A stretch of 14,904 nt of DNA from Ilumatobacteraceae bacterium (GCA_016650435.1 JAENVT010000213.1:1-14904); one strand, 5' to 3'. Shown: positions 7,001 to 13,827, counted from the stretch's first letter. The notes: generated by a model not told the origin, from the sequence alone. Made by a program: numbers and translations.

Positions 7001-9209
7001 GGACACTCTGGCGTTCACCAACCAGAACGGGATCGTCGGAACATGGACTGCCGCCACCGGCGTCCTCACCCTGTCAGGCAACGCCACCGTCGCCAATTAC
7101 CAGACGGCGCTGCGTTCGATCACCTACAACAACAACAGCAACAACCCGAGCACGGCCACGCGCACCGTCACGTTCATCGCTGGTGACGGCATCCTCAACA
7201 GCAACACTGCGAGCGGGACAATCGCCGTTACCGCCATCAGCGACGCTCCGGTCTTGACGGCCACCGTCGCCACGTTGGCCTACACCGAAAATGCATCACC
7301 GCTGCTCGATCCGGCAATCACAGTGACCGACCCTGATAGCGCCAACTTGGTCTCGGCAACAGTGACCATGACCGCCGCCTACGTCAGCGGTGAGGACGCC
7401 CTCATCTTCGTCAATCAGAACGGCATCACCGGAGCTTGGAACCCTGTCACTGGAGTGCTCTCCCTATCCGGGAGCTCCACGGTCGCCAATTATCAAACCG
7501 CGCTTCGTTCTGTCACGTACAACGACAACAGCCACACCCCGAGCGCAGCCATCCGCACGGTCACCTTCGTCGCCAACGACGGGGGCCTCGACAGCAACAT
7601 TGCGAGCCGCACGATCACGGTCACCGCTGTCAACGACGCACCGGTCAATGGCGTACCAGGCAGCCAGACGGTTGCGAGGAGCGCGGTCAAGGTGTTCTCT
7701 ACCGCCAACGGCAACCTGATCTCGATCAGCGACGTCGACGCAGGGGCGAGCACCGTGCGGGTTCAGTTGGTCAGCGTCCAAGGGACGACGACGTTGTCCG
7801 GCATTGGCGGCCTGACATTCACCGTCGGCGACGGTACGGCCGATGCGACGATGACGTTTACCGGCACCATCACCGACATCAACACCGCGTTGAATGGGCT
7901 GAGCTTCAACGCCTCGGCCGTCGCCGGTGCTGGCAGCCTGCAGATCGTGACAAACGACCTCGGCAACACCGGAACGGGCGCCGCCGGCTCCGACACCGAC
8001 ACAATCGCCATCACCGTTGCCAACGCGCCAGTTCTGACCACCACGGTTGCGACCTTGCCGTACCTCGAGAACGGTGTGTCGCCACTGGTTGATTCGCTGG
8101 TGACGGTCGTCGACGCCGATAGCGCCAACATGGCGTCGGCGACGGTCACGATGACCACCAACTACGTCAACGGCGAGGACAGCCTGGTGTTCGTCAACCA
8201 GAGTGGTATCACCGGAGCATGGAATGCTGGCACCGGCACCCTCTCACTGTCAGGCTCAGCGACCAAGGCCCTGTACCAAACGGCGCTGCGTTCGATCAAA
8301 TACAGCGACGGCAGCACTAACAACCCGACCGCAGGCGTCCGCACGGTCACCTTCGTCGCCAACGATGGCGCCTTGAACAGCAACACGGCGAGCCGGACCA
8401 TAACCATCACCGCTGTCAATGATGCTGCGGTGGTGACGGCGACGGTCGGCAGCATGGCGTACATCGAGAACGGCACGACAGTGCTCGATCCTGGTATCAC
8501 CGTCACTGACGCTGACAACCCAAATCTGGTTTCGGCGGCGGTGACAATCACCACCAACCGCGTCGCCGCTCAGGACTCGCTGGCGTTTGTCACCCAGAAC
8601 GGGATCACGGCAACGTGGACTTCGGCGACCGGTGTGCTTGCTCTGTCGGGTTCGGCGTCGGTGGCCAACTATCAATTGGCGTTACGTTCGATCACATACA
8701 ACAACAACAGTGATGCTCCTACGACTACGACGCGGACGGTGACCTTCGTCGTCAATGACGGCACCGTCAACAGCAACACGGCCAGCCGCACGATCACCCT
8801 GACAGCTGTCAACGACGCGCCGGTGAACAGTGTCCCAGTCCCAGGGAGTCAGAGCACGCCGAAGAACGTCACGAGAGTGTTCTCCTCGGCGAACGGCAAC
8901 CTCATCTCGATCAGCGACATCGATGCCGGCGCGGGAACTGTGCAGGTCCAACTGGTCGGCACCAACGGCAGGATCACATTGTCGAGTGCCACCGGCTTGG
9001 TGTTCAGCGTCGGTGACGGTACCAGCGACGCGACGATGACCTTCACCGGCTCCATTGCCACGGTCAACTCAAGGCTGGCAGGTCTCAGCTTCATTCCTAC
9101 CGCCAACTTCGTGGGCCCTGCCAGCTTGCAGATCATCACCAACGACCAAGGCAATACCGGCGGCGGCAACCTCATCGACAACGAAACCATCGCGATCACC
9201 GTGACATAA
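4014..9209 (+). CDS. Giant modular prepilin: PilW-like head fused to Ig/cadherin-like adhesin repeats and a ConA-like domain
   Basis: The 1,731-residue protein starts at ATG 4014, overlapping the upstream stop. Residues 1-45 are a prepilin signal: leader ending DPG at 19, FTLVELIFALVLSAL from 20, Glu24 at +5. Residues about 45-230 form a PilW-like head with Cys105, 152, 175 and 186. Then follow an Ig-like He_PIG-type module (about 232-309, GLSIDPSSGIISGTP), a VCBS/cadherin-like module (311-406, GVLANDTSPEGN), a B module (408-530), a DUF1349/ConA-like module (about 535-745, GWDVWDDSDGFQFVYRPMTG, Cys652/Cys660), another cadherin-like module (746-842), a D module (843-948), and A-A-B-A-A-B repeats (949-1731). 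Asp-rich loops such as TDPDSAN and ISDIDAG could bind calcium. It ends IAITVT without membrane anchor or sorting signal. Ordinary minor pilins are about 150-350 residues. Likely a pilus-borne adhesin; the ligand is unknown. Confidence 0.9.
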   Translation: MKVGMPRGLRCRSRQADPGFTLVELIFALVLSALIGGVVVAALITSLNVSNSTGAQISDSSDSALISSFLLRDAQSAGGIDPGSAVSDPALGVSNDPSDADSVACTPGPSVVKLRFSWVDRSAVTPIRVVVTYAPVIDPADSTRLQFVRRVCTDDGKPKLDVALGRNILSASATCEPVPVPVGAFCTGHPSTVSLTVTGKGTRAPLVSIITASLRSSASQLTIIGPAALPSGQLGVPYASVLMTTIGASLPTTSTAWSATGMPTGLSIDPSSGIISGTPTVGGQLANITITATDGSGAKATRVYTVIIHAPPVATTDSYSVNEDAILTVPAAGVLANDTSPEGNPMTAVLYSGVANGTLTFNANGAFTYTPRANFAGADSFQYKVNDGSLGNAVAVSLTVSPVNDAPINRVPVAQETPKNISEVLSSASARISISDIDAGASNVQVQLVATSGTVTLPSATGLASSTGSGTATMTVTGTIANINLSLINATFAPTNNFTGAAKLQIVTNDLGNTGSGGALSDSDFVTINVNSLGIFTSNQDVGVPVPPNTAGSTTYTSPSYTVKGSGWDVWDDSDGFQFVYRPMTGDGTITARIVSEVVTAGPHVDVAKAGVMFRQDLTSRTINAMVGLTQNKGSEFIWRTGDGAGLPDQDCYTTPIASCTTVAPGVDALHVPYWVRLTRRGNQITAAISANGTTWTQRGTTQTVVMGATIYAGLASSAVYQLDTLADQKVKINTATFDNVAISTPPTATADDYSVSKSTTLVVPAITGVLANDSDPEGDALTATVVTGTTGLIFNADGSFTYLPPANFVGTTSFTYTANDPFFSSAPVTVTINVLPINETPSFTKGADQILASNLGAQIVTGWATAVSQGLGESGQLVDFIATNTNNALFSAQPAVGADGTLTFASAAGATGVATVSLSIHDNGGTTNGAVDTSALQTFTIVVDDAPVVTATATSMAYTENGTTALDSGIAVTDTDSTNLVAATVTMTTNYVNGQDTLAFTNQNGIVGTWTAATGVLTLSGNATVANYQTALRSITYNNNSNNPSTATRTVTFIAGDGILNSNTASGTIAVTAISDAPVLTATVATLAYTENASPLLDPAITVTDPDSANLVSATVTMTAAYVSGEDALIFVNQNGITGAWNPVTGVLSLSGSSTVANYQTALRSVTYNDNSHTPSAAIRTVTFVANDGGLDSNIASRTITVTAVNDAPVNGVPGSQTVARSAVKVFSTANGNLISISDVDAGASTVRVQLVSVQGTTTLSGIGGLTFTVGDGTADATMTFTGTITDINTALNGLSFNASAVAGAGSLQIVTNDLGNTGTGAAGSDTDTIAITVANAPVLTTTVATLPYLENGVSPLVDSLVTVVDADSANMASATVTMTTNYVNGEDSLVFVNQSGITGAWNAGTGTLSLSGSATKALYQTALRSIKYSDGSTNNPTAGVRTVTFVANDGALNSNTASRTITITAVNDAAVVTATVGSMAYIENGTTVLDPGITVTDADNPNLVSAAVTITTNRVAAQDSLAFVTQNGITATWTSATGVLALSGSASVANYQLALRSITYNNNSDAPTTTTRTVTFVVNDGTVNSNTASRTITLTAVNDAPVNSVPVPGSQSTPKNVTRVFSSANGNLISISDIDAGAGTVQVQLVGTNGRITLSSATGLVFSVGDGTSDATMTFTGSIATVNSRLAGLSFIPTANFVGPASLQIITNDQGNTGGGNLIDNETIAITVT
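6858..8018 (+). repeat. First A-A-B higher-order repeat inside the giant pilin
   Basis: Two A units (6858-7250 and 7251-7643, both exactly 131 codons) are followed by a B unit (7644-8018). A units share YTEN, VTMT..YV.G.D.L.F.NQ, TGVL.LSG, ANYQTALRS and TVTF.A.DG. B units share NGNLISISD.DAGA, VGDGT.DATMTFTG and SLQIVTNDLGNTG. Repetition is at protein level with diverged codons, so the duplication is not recent. Confidence 0.85.
8031..9206 (+). repeat. Second A-A-B higher-order repeat inside the giant pilin
   Basis: A units at 8031-8429 (133 codons) and 8430-8822 (131 codons) are followed by a B unit at 8823-9206 that ends the protein. The order copies 6858-8018. A third, earlier B unit stands alone at 5235-5603. 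The fourth A unit seems to use T-ending codons more than its neighbours by eye (for example the GTGCTTGCTCTGTCGGG stretch), which could mean a separate history. Confidence 0.82.
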
Positions 9210-9308
9210 CAGTCGCCGTGCTCTACGCGACCAGTTGGGTCGGACTTCTTACGCAACTCTTACGAGGATTTCATGCAGGTCTGGCAGCAGTAGAGCAGAG
9301 TATTGGCC

Positions 9309-10700
9309 ATGCCCGCCGACGTACGTGACAGCGCTCTGGCGCGCCGCTCCACGTCCGGCGCGCAGCCGTTGCAGCATCACCGGTACACGATCTTCAGCGA
9401 CAACCATTTGCTGTCGTTCTTCTGTGCCGCATTCGGAGTCGTCCTGACGGTGTGGATTCGCCACAACGGCATCGACAACCTCACCGATGGAGCAATTCCA
9501 TCTGCCACGAGCCTGACCCAACTCACCGGGATTGCGGCATCGTTCGCCGGCCTTGCCGGACTCGCGCTGGCAGGTCGGCCATTGGCAATCGAACATCGAT
9601 ACGGCCTCGACCGAGTCTTCATCTGGCACCGCATCCTCGGTGAAACGATGGCAGTCCTCGTTGGCGTGCACGTCGTCGCCGGAGTCTTCGCATGGGGCCT
9701 CGGCAGTGGCTACGGCGCGGCGATCATCGATCTCACGGGGCGCGACTCGTACATGGCGCTGGCCTTCGTCGGCGCGCTGATCATCGGTGCTGTCACCATC
9801 ACGTCGTTGCGCAGTATCCGCCGCCAGATGTCGTACGAAACGTGGTACTTCGTCCATCTGCTGGCGTACGCCGGCTTCGTGATCTCGTTCGGACACGAGA
9901 TTGTCTGGGGGGAACTGTTCGCCGACGATGCGTTCTCGCGTTGGCTGTGGATCGCACTGCACGTAGGCGTTGGCATCATGCTGATCCGCGGGCGCTGGGG
10001 TCGCCTGATAGTGGGCGCGATGCGCCCGCTTCACATTGCCGAAACGCGCGCTCTCAACAACAACACCACTGAACTTCGTCTCGCCGGCGGTGGCCTGCAC
10101 AAGATGGTCGGCGACGCCGGCCAGTTCGTGATCGTGCGGCCAATGGCCAAAGGATTGTGGTGGCAGGCCCATCCGTTCTCGTTGTCGTCGGCGCCGACGA
10201 CCGATGGATTGAAGATCTCGGTGAAGTCGTTGGGTGACGCCAGCACCGCAATCGGACGGCTTCCGCGAGGCACAAGGATGATCGTCGAGGGTCCGTTCGG
10301 AGCATTCACTCCGCGCGCCATCGAGGACCGCAAGGTGCTGTTCATCGTTGGAGGCATCGGAGTCGCGCCGGTGAAGGCGATGCTCGAGCGGCTCGACAGC
10401 AGGCATCAGCCAATCGTGTTGTATCGCGCCAGCCGTCACGACGACCTCGTCTACGCCAAGGAACTGGGACGCATGGCCAGAGACCTTGGTGGCGAACTGC
10501 TGACGCTTGTCGGCCACACGGCGACGCTTGCGGTCAAGGATCCGTTGTCGGGCAATGTGTTGAGGAAAGCGATTCCCGATCTCACGGATCGTGTCGCACT
10601 GCTGTGTGGTCCAGAACGTCTCTTGTGGGCCGGCCGGGCGGGCCTGCGCGAGGCCGGCGTCGCCGCCGGCGACATTCATTTCGAGCAGCCCTGGTGGTGA
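9309..10700 (+). CDS. Ferric-reductase-like transmembrane flavocytochrome with FAD and NAD(P) domains
   Basis: This 463-residue protein would take electrons from NAD(P)H via FAD and pass them across the membrane through b haems. The N-terminal half is polytopic, with the family's His pairs: His107 and His121 in one helix, His183 and His196 in another, spaced 13-14 residues as expected for two haems. The C-terminal half is a ferredoxin-reductase-type module: HPFSLSSAP at 288-296 (FAD), EGPFGAF at 327-333, VGGIGVAPVKAML at 347-359 (nucleotide-binding) and CGPERLL at 433-439. There is no 2Fe-2S domain. Start: ATG 9309; an in-frame TTG at 9303 is possible, and a stop lies at 9291, so no longer reading exists. 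It is followed 4 nt later by the FMN-binding gene, suggesting an operon. The final acceptor (iron, quinone or the FMN protein) cannot be read from sequence. Confidence 0.88.
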   Translation: MPADVRDSALARRSTSGAQPLQHHRYTIFSDNHLLSFFCAAFGVVLTVWIRHNGIDNLTDGAIPSATSLTQLTGIAASFAGLAGLALAGRPLAIEHRYGLDRVFIWHRILGETMAVLVGVHVVAGVFAWGLGSGYGAAIIDLTGRDSYMALAFVGALIIGAVTITSLRSIRRQMSYETWYFVHLLAYAGFVISFGHEIVWGELFADDAFSRWLWIALHVGVGIMLIRGRWGRLIVGAMRPLHIAETRALNNNTTELRLAGGGLHKMVGDAGQFVIVRPMAKGLWWQAHPFSLSSAPTTDGLKISVKSLGDASTAIGRLPRGTRMIVEGPFGAFTPRAIEDRKVLFIVGGIGVAPVKAMLERLDSRHQPIVLYRASRHDDLVYAKELGRMARDLGGELLTLVGHTATLAVKDPLSGNVLRKAIPDLTDRVALLCGPERLLWAGRAGLREAGVAAGDIHFEQPWW

Positions 10701-10704
10701 TGGC

Positions 10705-11289
10705 ATGAGCACACGATCTTCATCCCTCGGCAAGCGCCTCCTTCCGGCGTTGGCAATGACGTCAGCGGCTTCTGGCCTCGTCGCTCTTCTCGACCAACCC
10801 TCGAGCGGTTCGGCGATTAGTGCCGCCAGCGACACGACAGCGGTGCCGGATCAGGCTGTCGTTCCCGCGGCGACCGTGCCACCATCCGTCTCGTCGACCT
10901 TGCCGCCGGCTGCCGTGCAGCCGACCACACCGTCAGTCGTGCCTCAAGCACCGGCGCCAACGCAGCAACCCGCCACAACCACGCCGGTAGCCGCTGCTGG
11001 CGGCGCGTGCCAAGGCAAGACGATTGACGGCCCCGCTGTCGACACCAGGTGGGGCCCTGTGCAGGTCGAGGCTGTGATATCGGCGAGTGGGCAGATCTGC
11101 GATGTCGACGCCATCCGCTCGCCCGATTCGCATGGCAGGTCCGTGCGGATCAACGACGAGGCCCTACCTATCCTTCACACCGAGGTGATGAAGGCGCAAA
11201 GCGCCAACATCAACGGCGTGAGCGGGGCAACCGTCACCTCCCGCGCATACGAACGATCTCTCCAATCGATCCTCGACGGTGTGGGTTGA
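10705..11289 (+). CDS. Membrane-anchored FMN-binding (NqrC/RnfG-type) domain protein
   Basis: This 194-residue protein probably carries covalent FMN on the outer face of the membrane. Residues 10-30 (KRLLPALAMTSAASGLVALL) are a signal anchor. Residues about 31-98 are a Pro/Ala/Thr/Ser-rich linker without structure, fit for reaching across the wall. The FMN_bind domain covers about 100-194 and contains NGVSGATVTS at 170-179; Thr176 of SGAT is the expected phosphoester attachment site in this family. Two cysteines (102 and 132) lie in the domain. The start ATG 10705 is 4 nt after the reductase stop. Its own stop TGA overlaps the ATG of apbE, the enzyme that would attach the FMN, which strongly supports the assignment. 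Confidence 0.87.
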   Translation: MSTRSSSLGKRLLPALAMTSAASGLVALLDQPSSGSAISAASDTTAVPDQAVVPAATVPPSVSSTLPPAAVQPTTPSVVPQAPAPTQQPATTTPVAAAGGACQGKTIDGPAVDTRWGPVQVEAVISASGQICDVDAIRSPDSHGRSVRINDEALPILHTEVMKAQSANINGVSGATVTSRAYERSLQSILDGVG

Positions 11290-12080
11290 TGGAAACGCTG
11301 CTCACTCCGCCGACCATTCGTACCCACGCAGTAATGGGAACGATGGCCAGCGTGCATGTGCACGATCAGGCCGACCCGGCAGTGATCGATGCCGCCATCG
11401 ACGTGCTGTGGCTCGAACTCGATCGACTGGAGACAGTCTTTTCGACATTTCGCGAGACCAGTGCGATCAGTCGTATCAACCGCGGCGAGCTTCACCTGCT
11501 CGACGCTGGTGCAGAGGTGATCGAGGTCGTCGATGCATGCACGTGGCTCGAGCATGTCAGCGGTGGCGCGTTTCGCGCCCGTCGTCCTGGCGACGAGGTG
11601 GTCGATCCAGCAGGCTTCGTGAAAGGGTGGGCGTCCGAGTTGGCTGCACAGTCCCTTGATCGCGCCGGGCTAGGCCACTGGTACCTGTCTGTCGGCGGCG
11701 ACGTCCAGACTCGGGGGACGGCGGGCGACGGGTCGTCGTGGCGCTTTGCCATCGCCGACCCCAACAGCGATGATGCCAGCGCCGTTCGAGCGATCGTCGA
11801 GATCAGCGGCGATGCCGTGGCGACTTCTGGTACCGCGGCCCGTGGACGCCATCTGTGGGACGGTCGAACCGGGCAACCGTCCGATGCGCTGGCGTCGATG
11901 ACCGTTGTCGGTCCCCACCTCACCTGGGCAGACGCGTTCGCGACAGCGGCCTTCGTCATGGGACTCGAAGGCGTCGACTGGGTAGCGAATTTCGACGGCT
12001 ACCGCGCGTTGGCGATCACACCAGCGGGCGAGCTGGTGCACCGCGCCGGACAGTGGGCCGCACCGGCAATTGTTGCGTAA
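11289..12080 (+). CDS. apbE: FAD:protein FMN transferase, short ApbE family member
   Basis: The enzyme transfers FMN from FAD to a Thr or Ser of the SGAT motif; its likely substrate is the protein encoded just upstream. The 263-residue sequence has the family motifs: MGT at 16-18, DPAGFVKGWA at 106-115, SVGGDV at 134-139, TSGTAARGRHLWDGRTGQP at 179-197, and WADAFATAAFVMG at 213-225 with Asp215 and Thr219 as likely metal ligands. It is shorter than typical bacterial ApbE (about 330) and shows no signal peptide or lipobox, unusual if its target is extracytoplasmic. The start ATG 11289 overlaps the upstream TGA by one base. The gene ends 4 nt before a convergent DUF2237 gene. Confidence 0.88.
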   Translation: METLLTPPTIRTHAVMGTMASVHVHDQADPAVIDAAIDVLWLELDRLETVFSTFRETSAISRINRGELHLLDAGAEVIEVVDACTWLEHVSGGAFRARRPGDEVVDPAGFVKGWASELAAQSLDRAGLGHWYLSVGGDVQTRGTAGDGSSWRFAIADPNSDDASAVRAIVEISGDAVATSGTAARGRHLWDGRTGQPSDALASMTVVGPHLTWADAFATAAFVMGLEGVDWVANFDGYRALAITPAGELVHRAGQWAAPAIVA

Positions 12081-12084
12081 CCAT

Positions 12085-12450
12085 TCATTCGTCGACGGCG
12101 TGAGCGCGTAGGTCGGCCATTGTCGAGTATTCCAAAGCGGAGAGGTGAGTCGCTGCCAGCCGCACCATCGGCGCCGCGCCAGCCTCCAATGCCTCTTGCC
12201 AACGTGCTGCACACAAGCACCATTGATCACCCTCATTGAGTCCGGCGAACCCGTGCTGGGGCATCGGCGTCGACAAGTCGTTGCCGACCACCTGCGAGAA
12301 GGCAAGGAACTCGTCGGTGGCGATGACGCAGACGACATGCAAGCCGGGATCGTCGCCCCGATTCTCGCAGCAGCCCGTTCGGTAGTAGCCGGTCAATGGA
12401 TCAAGAGAGCACGGCTTCAGCGGCTCGCCGAGCACGTTCAGCTGATTCAT
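12085..12450 (-). CDS. DUF2237 family protein
   Basis: The 121-residue protein matches the compact DUF2237 family along its full length: NVLGEPLKPCSLDPLTGYYR (5-24), TGCCEN (25-30), DDPGLHVVC (33-41), TDEFLAFS (45-52), GNDLSTPMP (56-64), GFAGLNEGDQWCLCAARWQE (67-86) and TH.SALE (101-107). The conserved cysteines (14, 27, 28, 41, 78, 80) and His38 suggest metal binding or redox chemistry, but to my knowledge no function is established. It converges on apbE with a 4-nt gap and diverges from the PPOX gene with only 29 bp between start codons. The start ATG has only a weak purine stretch (GGGAA) immediately before it. Confidence 0.87.
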   Translation of the reverse strand: MNQLNVLGEPLKPCSLDPLTGYYRTGCCENRGDDPGLHVVCVIATDEFLAFSQVVGNDLSTPMPQHGFAGLNEGDQWCLCAARWQEALEAGAAPMVRLAATHLSALEYSTMADLRAHAVDE

Positions 12451-12479
12451 TTCCCAATCGAAGCACGTATCGTGGCCCC

Positions 12480-12872
12480 ATGCTTGATCCAGTGATCCGC
12501 GACCTCGCCCGCGGCAAGAACTTCGGCTCGATTTCCTTTCATCTGCCCAACGGCTCCATTTCCACCCACGTGATGTGGGTAGACGCGGACGATGAGCACG
12601 TAATGATCAACACCGAGGTGCATCGCGCCAAGTACAAGGCGATCGAAGCCAATCCCAATGTCACCCTTGTGGTGTGGCGTTCCGACGATCCCTACGCCTA
12701 CGCCGAGGTGCGCGGCAACGTCACCGGTGAAGTTCGCGGGCCCGAAGCCCGCGCCCACATCGACGCACTGTCGCAGAAGTACACCGGCAACGACTATCCA
12801 GGTGTGATTCAGAGCGAGCGAGTGATCCTCCAGATCACACCAACCCGCCAACGCTCACAAGGCCTCAGCTAG
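12480..12872 (+). CDS. PPOX-class (F420- or flavin-dependent) oxidoreductase
   Basis: This 130-residue single-domain protein has the split-barrel fold pattern of the pyridoxamine-phosphate-oxidase-like family: NFGSISFHLPNGSISTHVMW (14-33), then INTEVHRAKYKAIEANPNVT (43-62, with the usual R.K..N...P.V signature), AEVRG.V.G (78-86) and a C-terminal ILQITPTR strand. Actinobacterial members of this size commonly use F420H2 or flavins to reduce small molecules; which cofactor applies here is not readable. ATG 12480 is chosen because the family motif starts soon after and because an upstream in-frame start at 12396 would overlap the divergent DUF2237 gene. No clear Shine-Dalgarno precedes it, so it may be leaderless. 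Confidence 0.82.
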   Translation: MLDPVIRDLARGKNFGSISFHLPNGSISTHVMWVDADDEHVMINTEVHRAKYKAIEANPNVTLVVWRSDDPYAYAEVRGNVTGEVRGPEARAHIDALSQKYTGNDYPGVIQSERVILQITPTRQRSQGLS

Positions 12873-12962
12873 CCTCAAGCCTGTTCGCGGGCAGTACCGG
12901 AGAGGTGCGCAGGACGCGCTCTTAGGACATCCGCGCCCAGGTCGCAGCTCGTCGGGTCTGCG

Positions 12963-12985
12963 CGATCCGATAAAGCCGCGGATCG
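12963..12985. terminator. Candidate bidirectional stem-loop between convergent genes
   Basis: CGATCCG (12963-12969) and CGGATCG (12979-12985) form a perfect 7-bp stem around a 9-nt loop, followed on the plus strand by TTT. It lies between the ends of the PPOX gene (plus) and the VIT transporter (minus). The T-run is short, so efficiency is uncertain. Confidence 0.45.
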
Positions 12986-13021
12986 TTTGCGCGCTCACAC
13001 AGAAAATTGGGGGAGGTGCGA

Positions 13022-13036
13022 ACCGGCGCGGCCGGT
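13022..13036 (-). terminator. Small GC hairpin at the end of the VIT gene
   Basis: ACCGGC and GCCGGT form a 6-bp stem with a 3-nt GCG loop. Its edge touches the stop codon of the minus-strand transporter gene. A TTTT run on the minus strand follows only about 15 nt later, so it is a weak terminator candidate. Confidence 0.3.
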
Positions 13037-13761
13037 CAGCTGACGCTGACGCCCAACAGTTTGCCGACGAGGTAGGTCGCCCCGCAGGCGATCAGCAGGA
13101 TCAGGACCTGGCGTACTGCGCTCCAGGCGATGCGTCGTTCGGCGAACTTGCCGATCAGCAACCCGACGATGGCGGCAGCAACCACACCGATCGCGATCGA
13201 TGCAACTTTGGCACGGTTGCCGCTGCCCGCGAACCACGGGATGACGGGCAGCAGCGCGCCGATCAGGAAACACACCAACGACAGGCCGGCGGCTCCCCAC
13301 GGCGAGCCAAGGTCGTCGGGGTCGACACCCAGTTCCTCGCGGGCGTGCACAGCAAGGGCGGTCTCTGGCTCGCGCATCACGTCGGCCGCGGCCTCTAGCG
13401 CAATCTGGCGTGTCATGCCGTGACCTTCGTACATGGCAGCCAGCTCGGCAGTCTCCGATTCGGTGTTGTGCACCAACTCGCGTCGCTCGACGGCGAGCTC
13501 GCGCAAGACGAGTTCGTTCTGCGCGGAGATGCTGACCCACTCGCCGGCGGCCATGCTGGTTGCCCCGGCAATTGCCCCGGCGAGGCCCGCAAGACGAACC
13601 ACGGAGGAGTCAACGCCGGCTCCGGCGAACCCGATGACGAGCGATACGTTGGAGACGAGACCGTCGCTGACTCCGAAGACCGCGGCCCGGGCGAGACCGC
13701 CGGCGACCGAACGGTGACCGGGATGCGACTCCGCCCGACGACGGAACGTGAGGCGACTCAT
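13036..13761 (-). CDS. VIT1/CCC1 family metal (Fe2+/Mn2+) transporter
   Basis: This 241-residue membrane protein belongs to the family that exports or sequesters iron or manganese. The N-terminal signature is clear: GGLARAAVFGVSDGLVSNVS at 21-40 and GATSMAAGEWVSISAQNE at 66-83, with the Asp, Met and Glu residues typical of the first two helices. A hydrophilic Glu-rich stretch follows (about 84-150), corresponding to the metal-binding insertion of plant and fungal VIT proteins (AVERRELVHNTESETAELAA). Three hydrophobic segments follow at about 156-176, 183-204 and 214-237, giving the usual five helices. The start ATG has AGGA very close to it, so initiation may be leaderless. It diverges from the glutamate dehydrogenase gene across 66 bp. 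Metal specificity is not readable. Confidence 0.88.
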   Translation of the reverse strand: MSRLTFRRRAESHPGHRSVAGGLARAAVFGVSDGLVSNVSLVIGFAGAGVDSSVVRLAGLAGAIAGATSMAAGEWVSISAQNELVLRELAVERRELVHNTESETAELAAMYEGHGMTRQIALEAAADVMREPETALAVHAREELGVDPDDLGSPWGAAGLSLVCFLIGALLPVIPWFAGSGNRAKVASIAIGVVAAAIVGLLIGKFAERRIAWSAVRQVLILLIACGATYLVGKLLGVSVS

Positions 13762-13817
13762 TTCCTAAACGCTACCGACTAGTGTCGCTGAGCAGGGAAG
13801 CTGCCGCCAGCGTTGCC

Positions 13818-13823
13818 GGGAGA
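13818..13823 (+). promoter_or_regulatory. Ribosome binding site of the glutamate dehydrogenase gene
   Basis: GGGAGA lies 4 nt before ATG 13828. It fixes the start and shows that the short N-terminus is not an artefact of choosing a late methionine, since the divergent transporter gene begins just upstream at 13761. Confidence 0.6.
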
Positions 13824-13827
13824 ACCA

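Noticed and set aside
6858..9206. Repeated DNA that might suggest a CRISPR array or tandem satellite
   Set aside because: The periodicity is about 390 bp, in frame, with codon-level divergence; it encodes repeated protein domains.
9212..9242. Short inverted repeats after the giant pilin stop (GTCGC/GCGAC and CGACC/GGTCG)
   Set aside because: The stems are only 5 bp, compete with each other and lack a T-run, so a terminator call is not supported.
9249..10835. Long open frame of 528 codons on the minus strand
   Set aside because: It lies antisense to the clearly recognisable ferric-reductase-like gene, has no family motifs, and is a typical GC-rich shadow frame.
13762..13827. Possible promoter hexamers between the transporter and glutamate dehydrogenase genes
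   Set aside because: TAGCGT and TAGTGT resemble -10 elements loosely, but no -35 partner at proper spacing was found on either strand.
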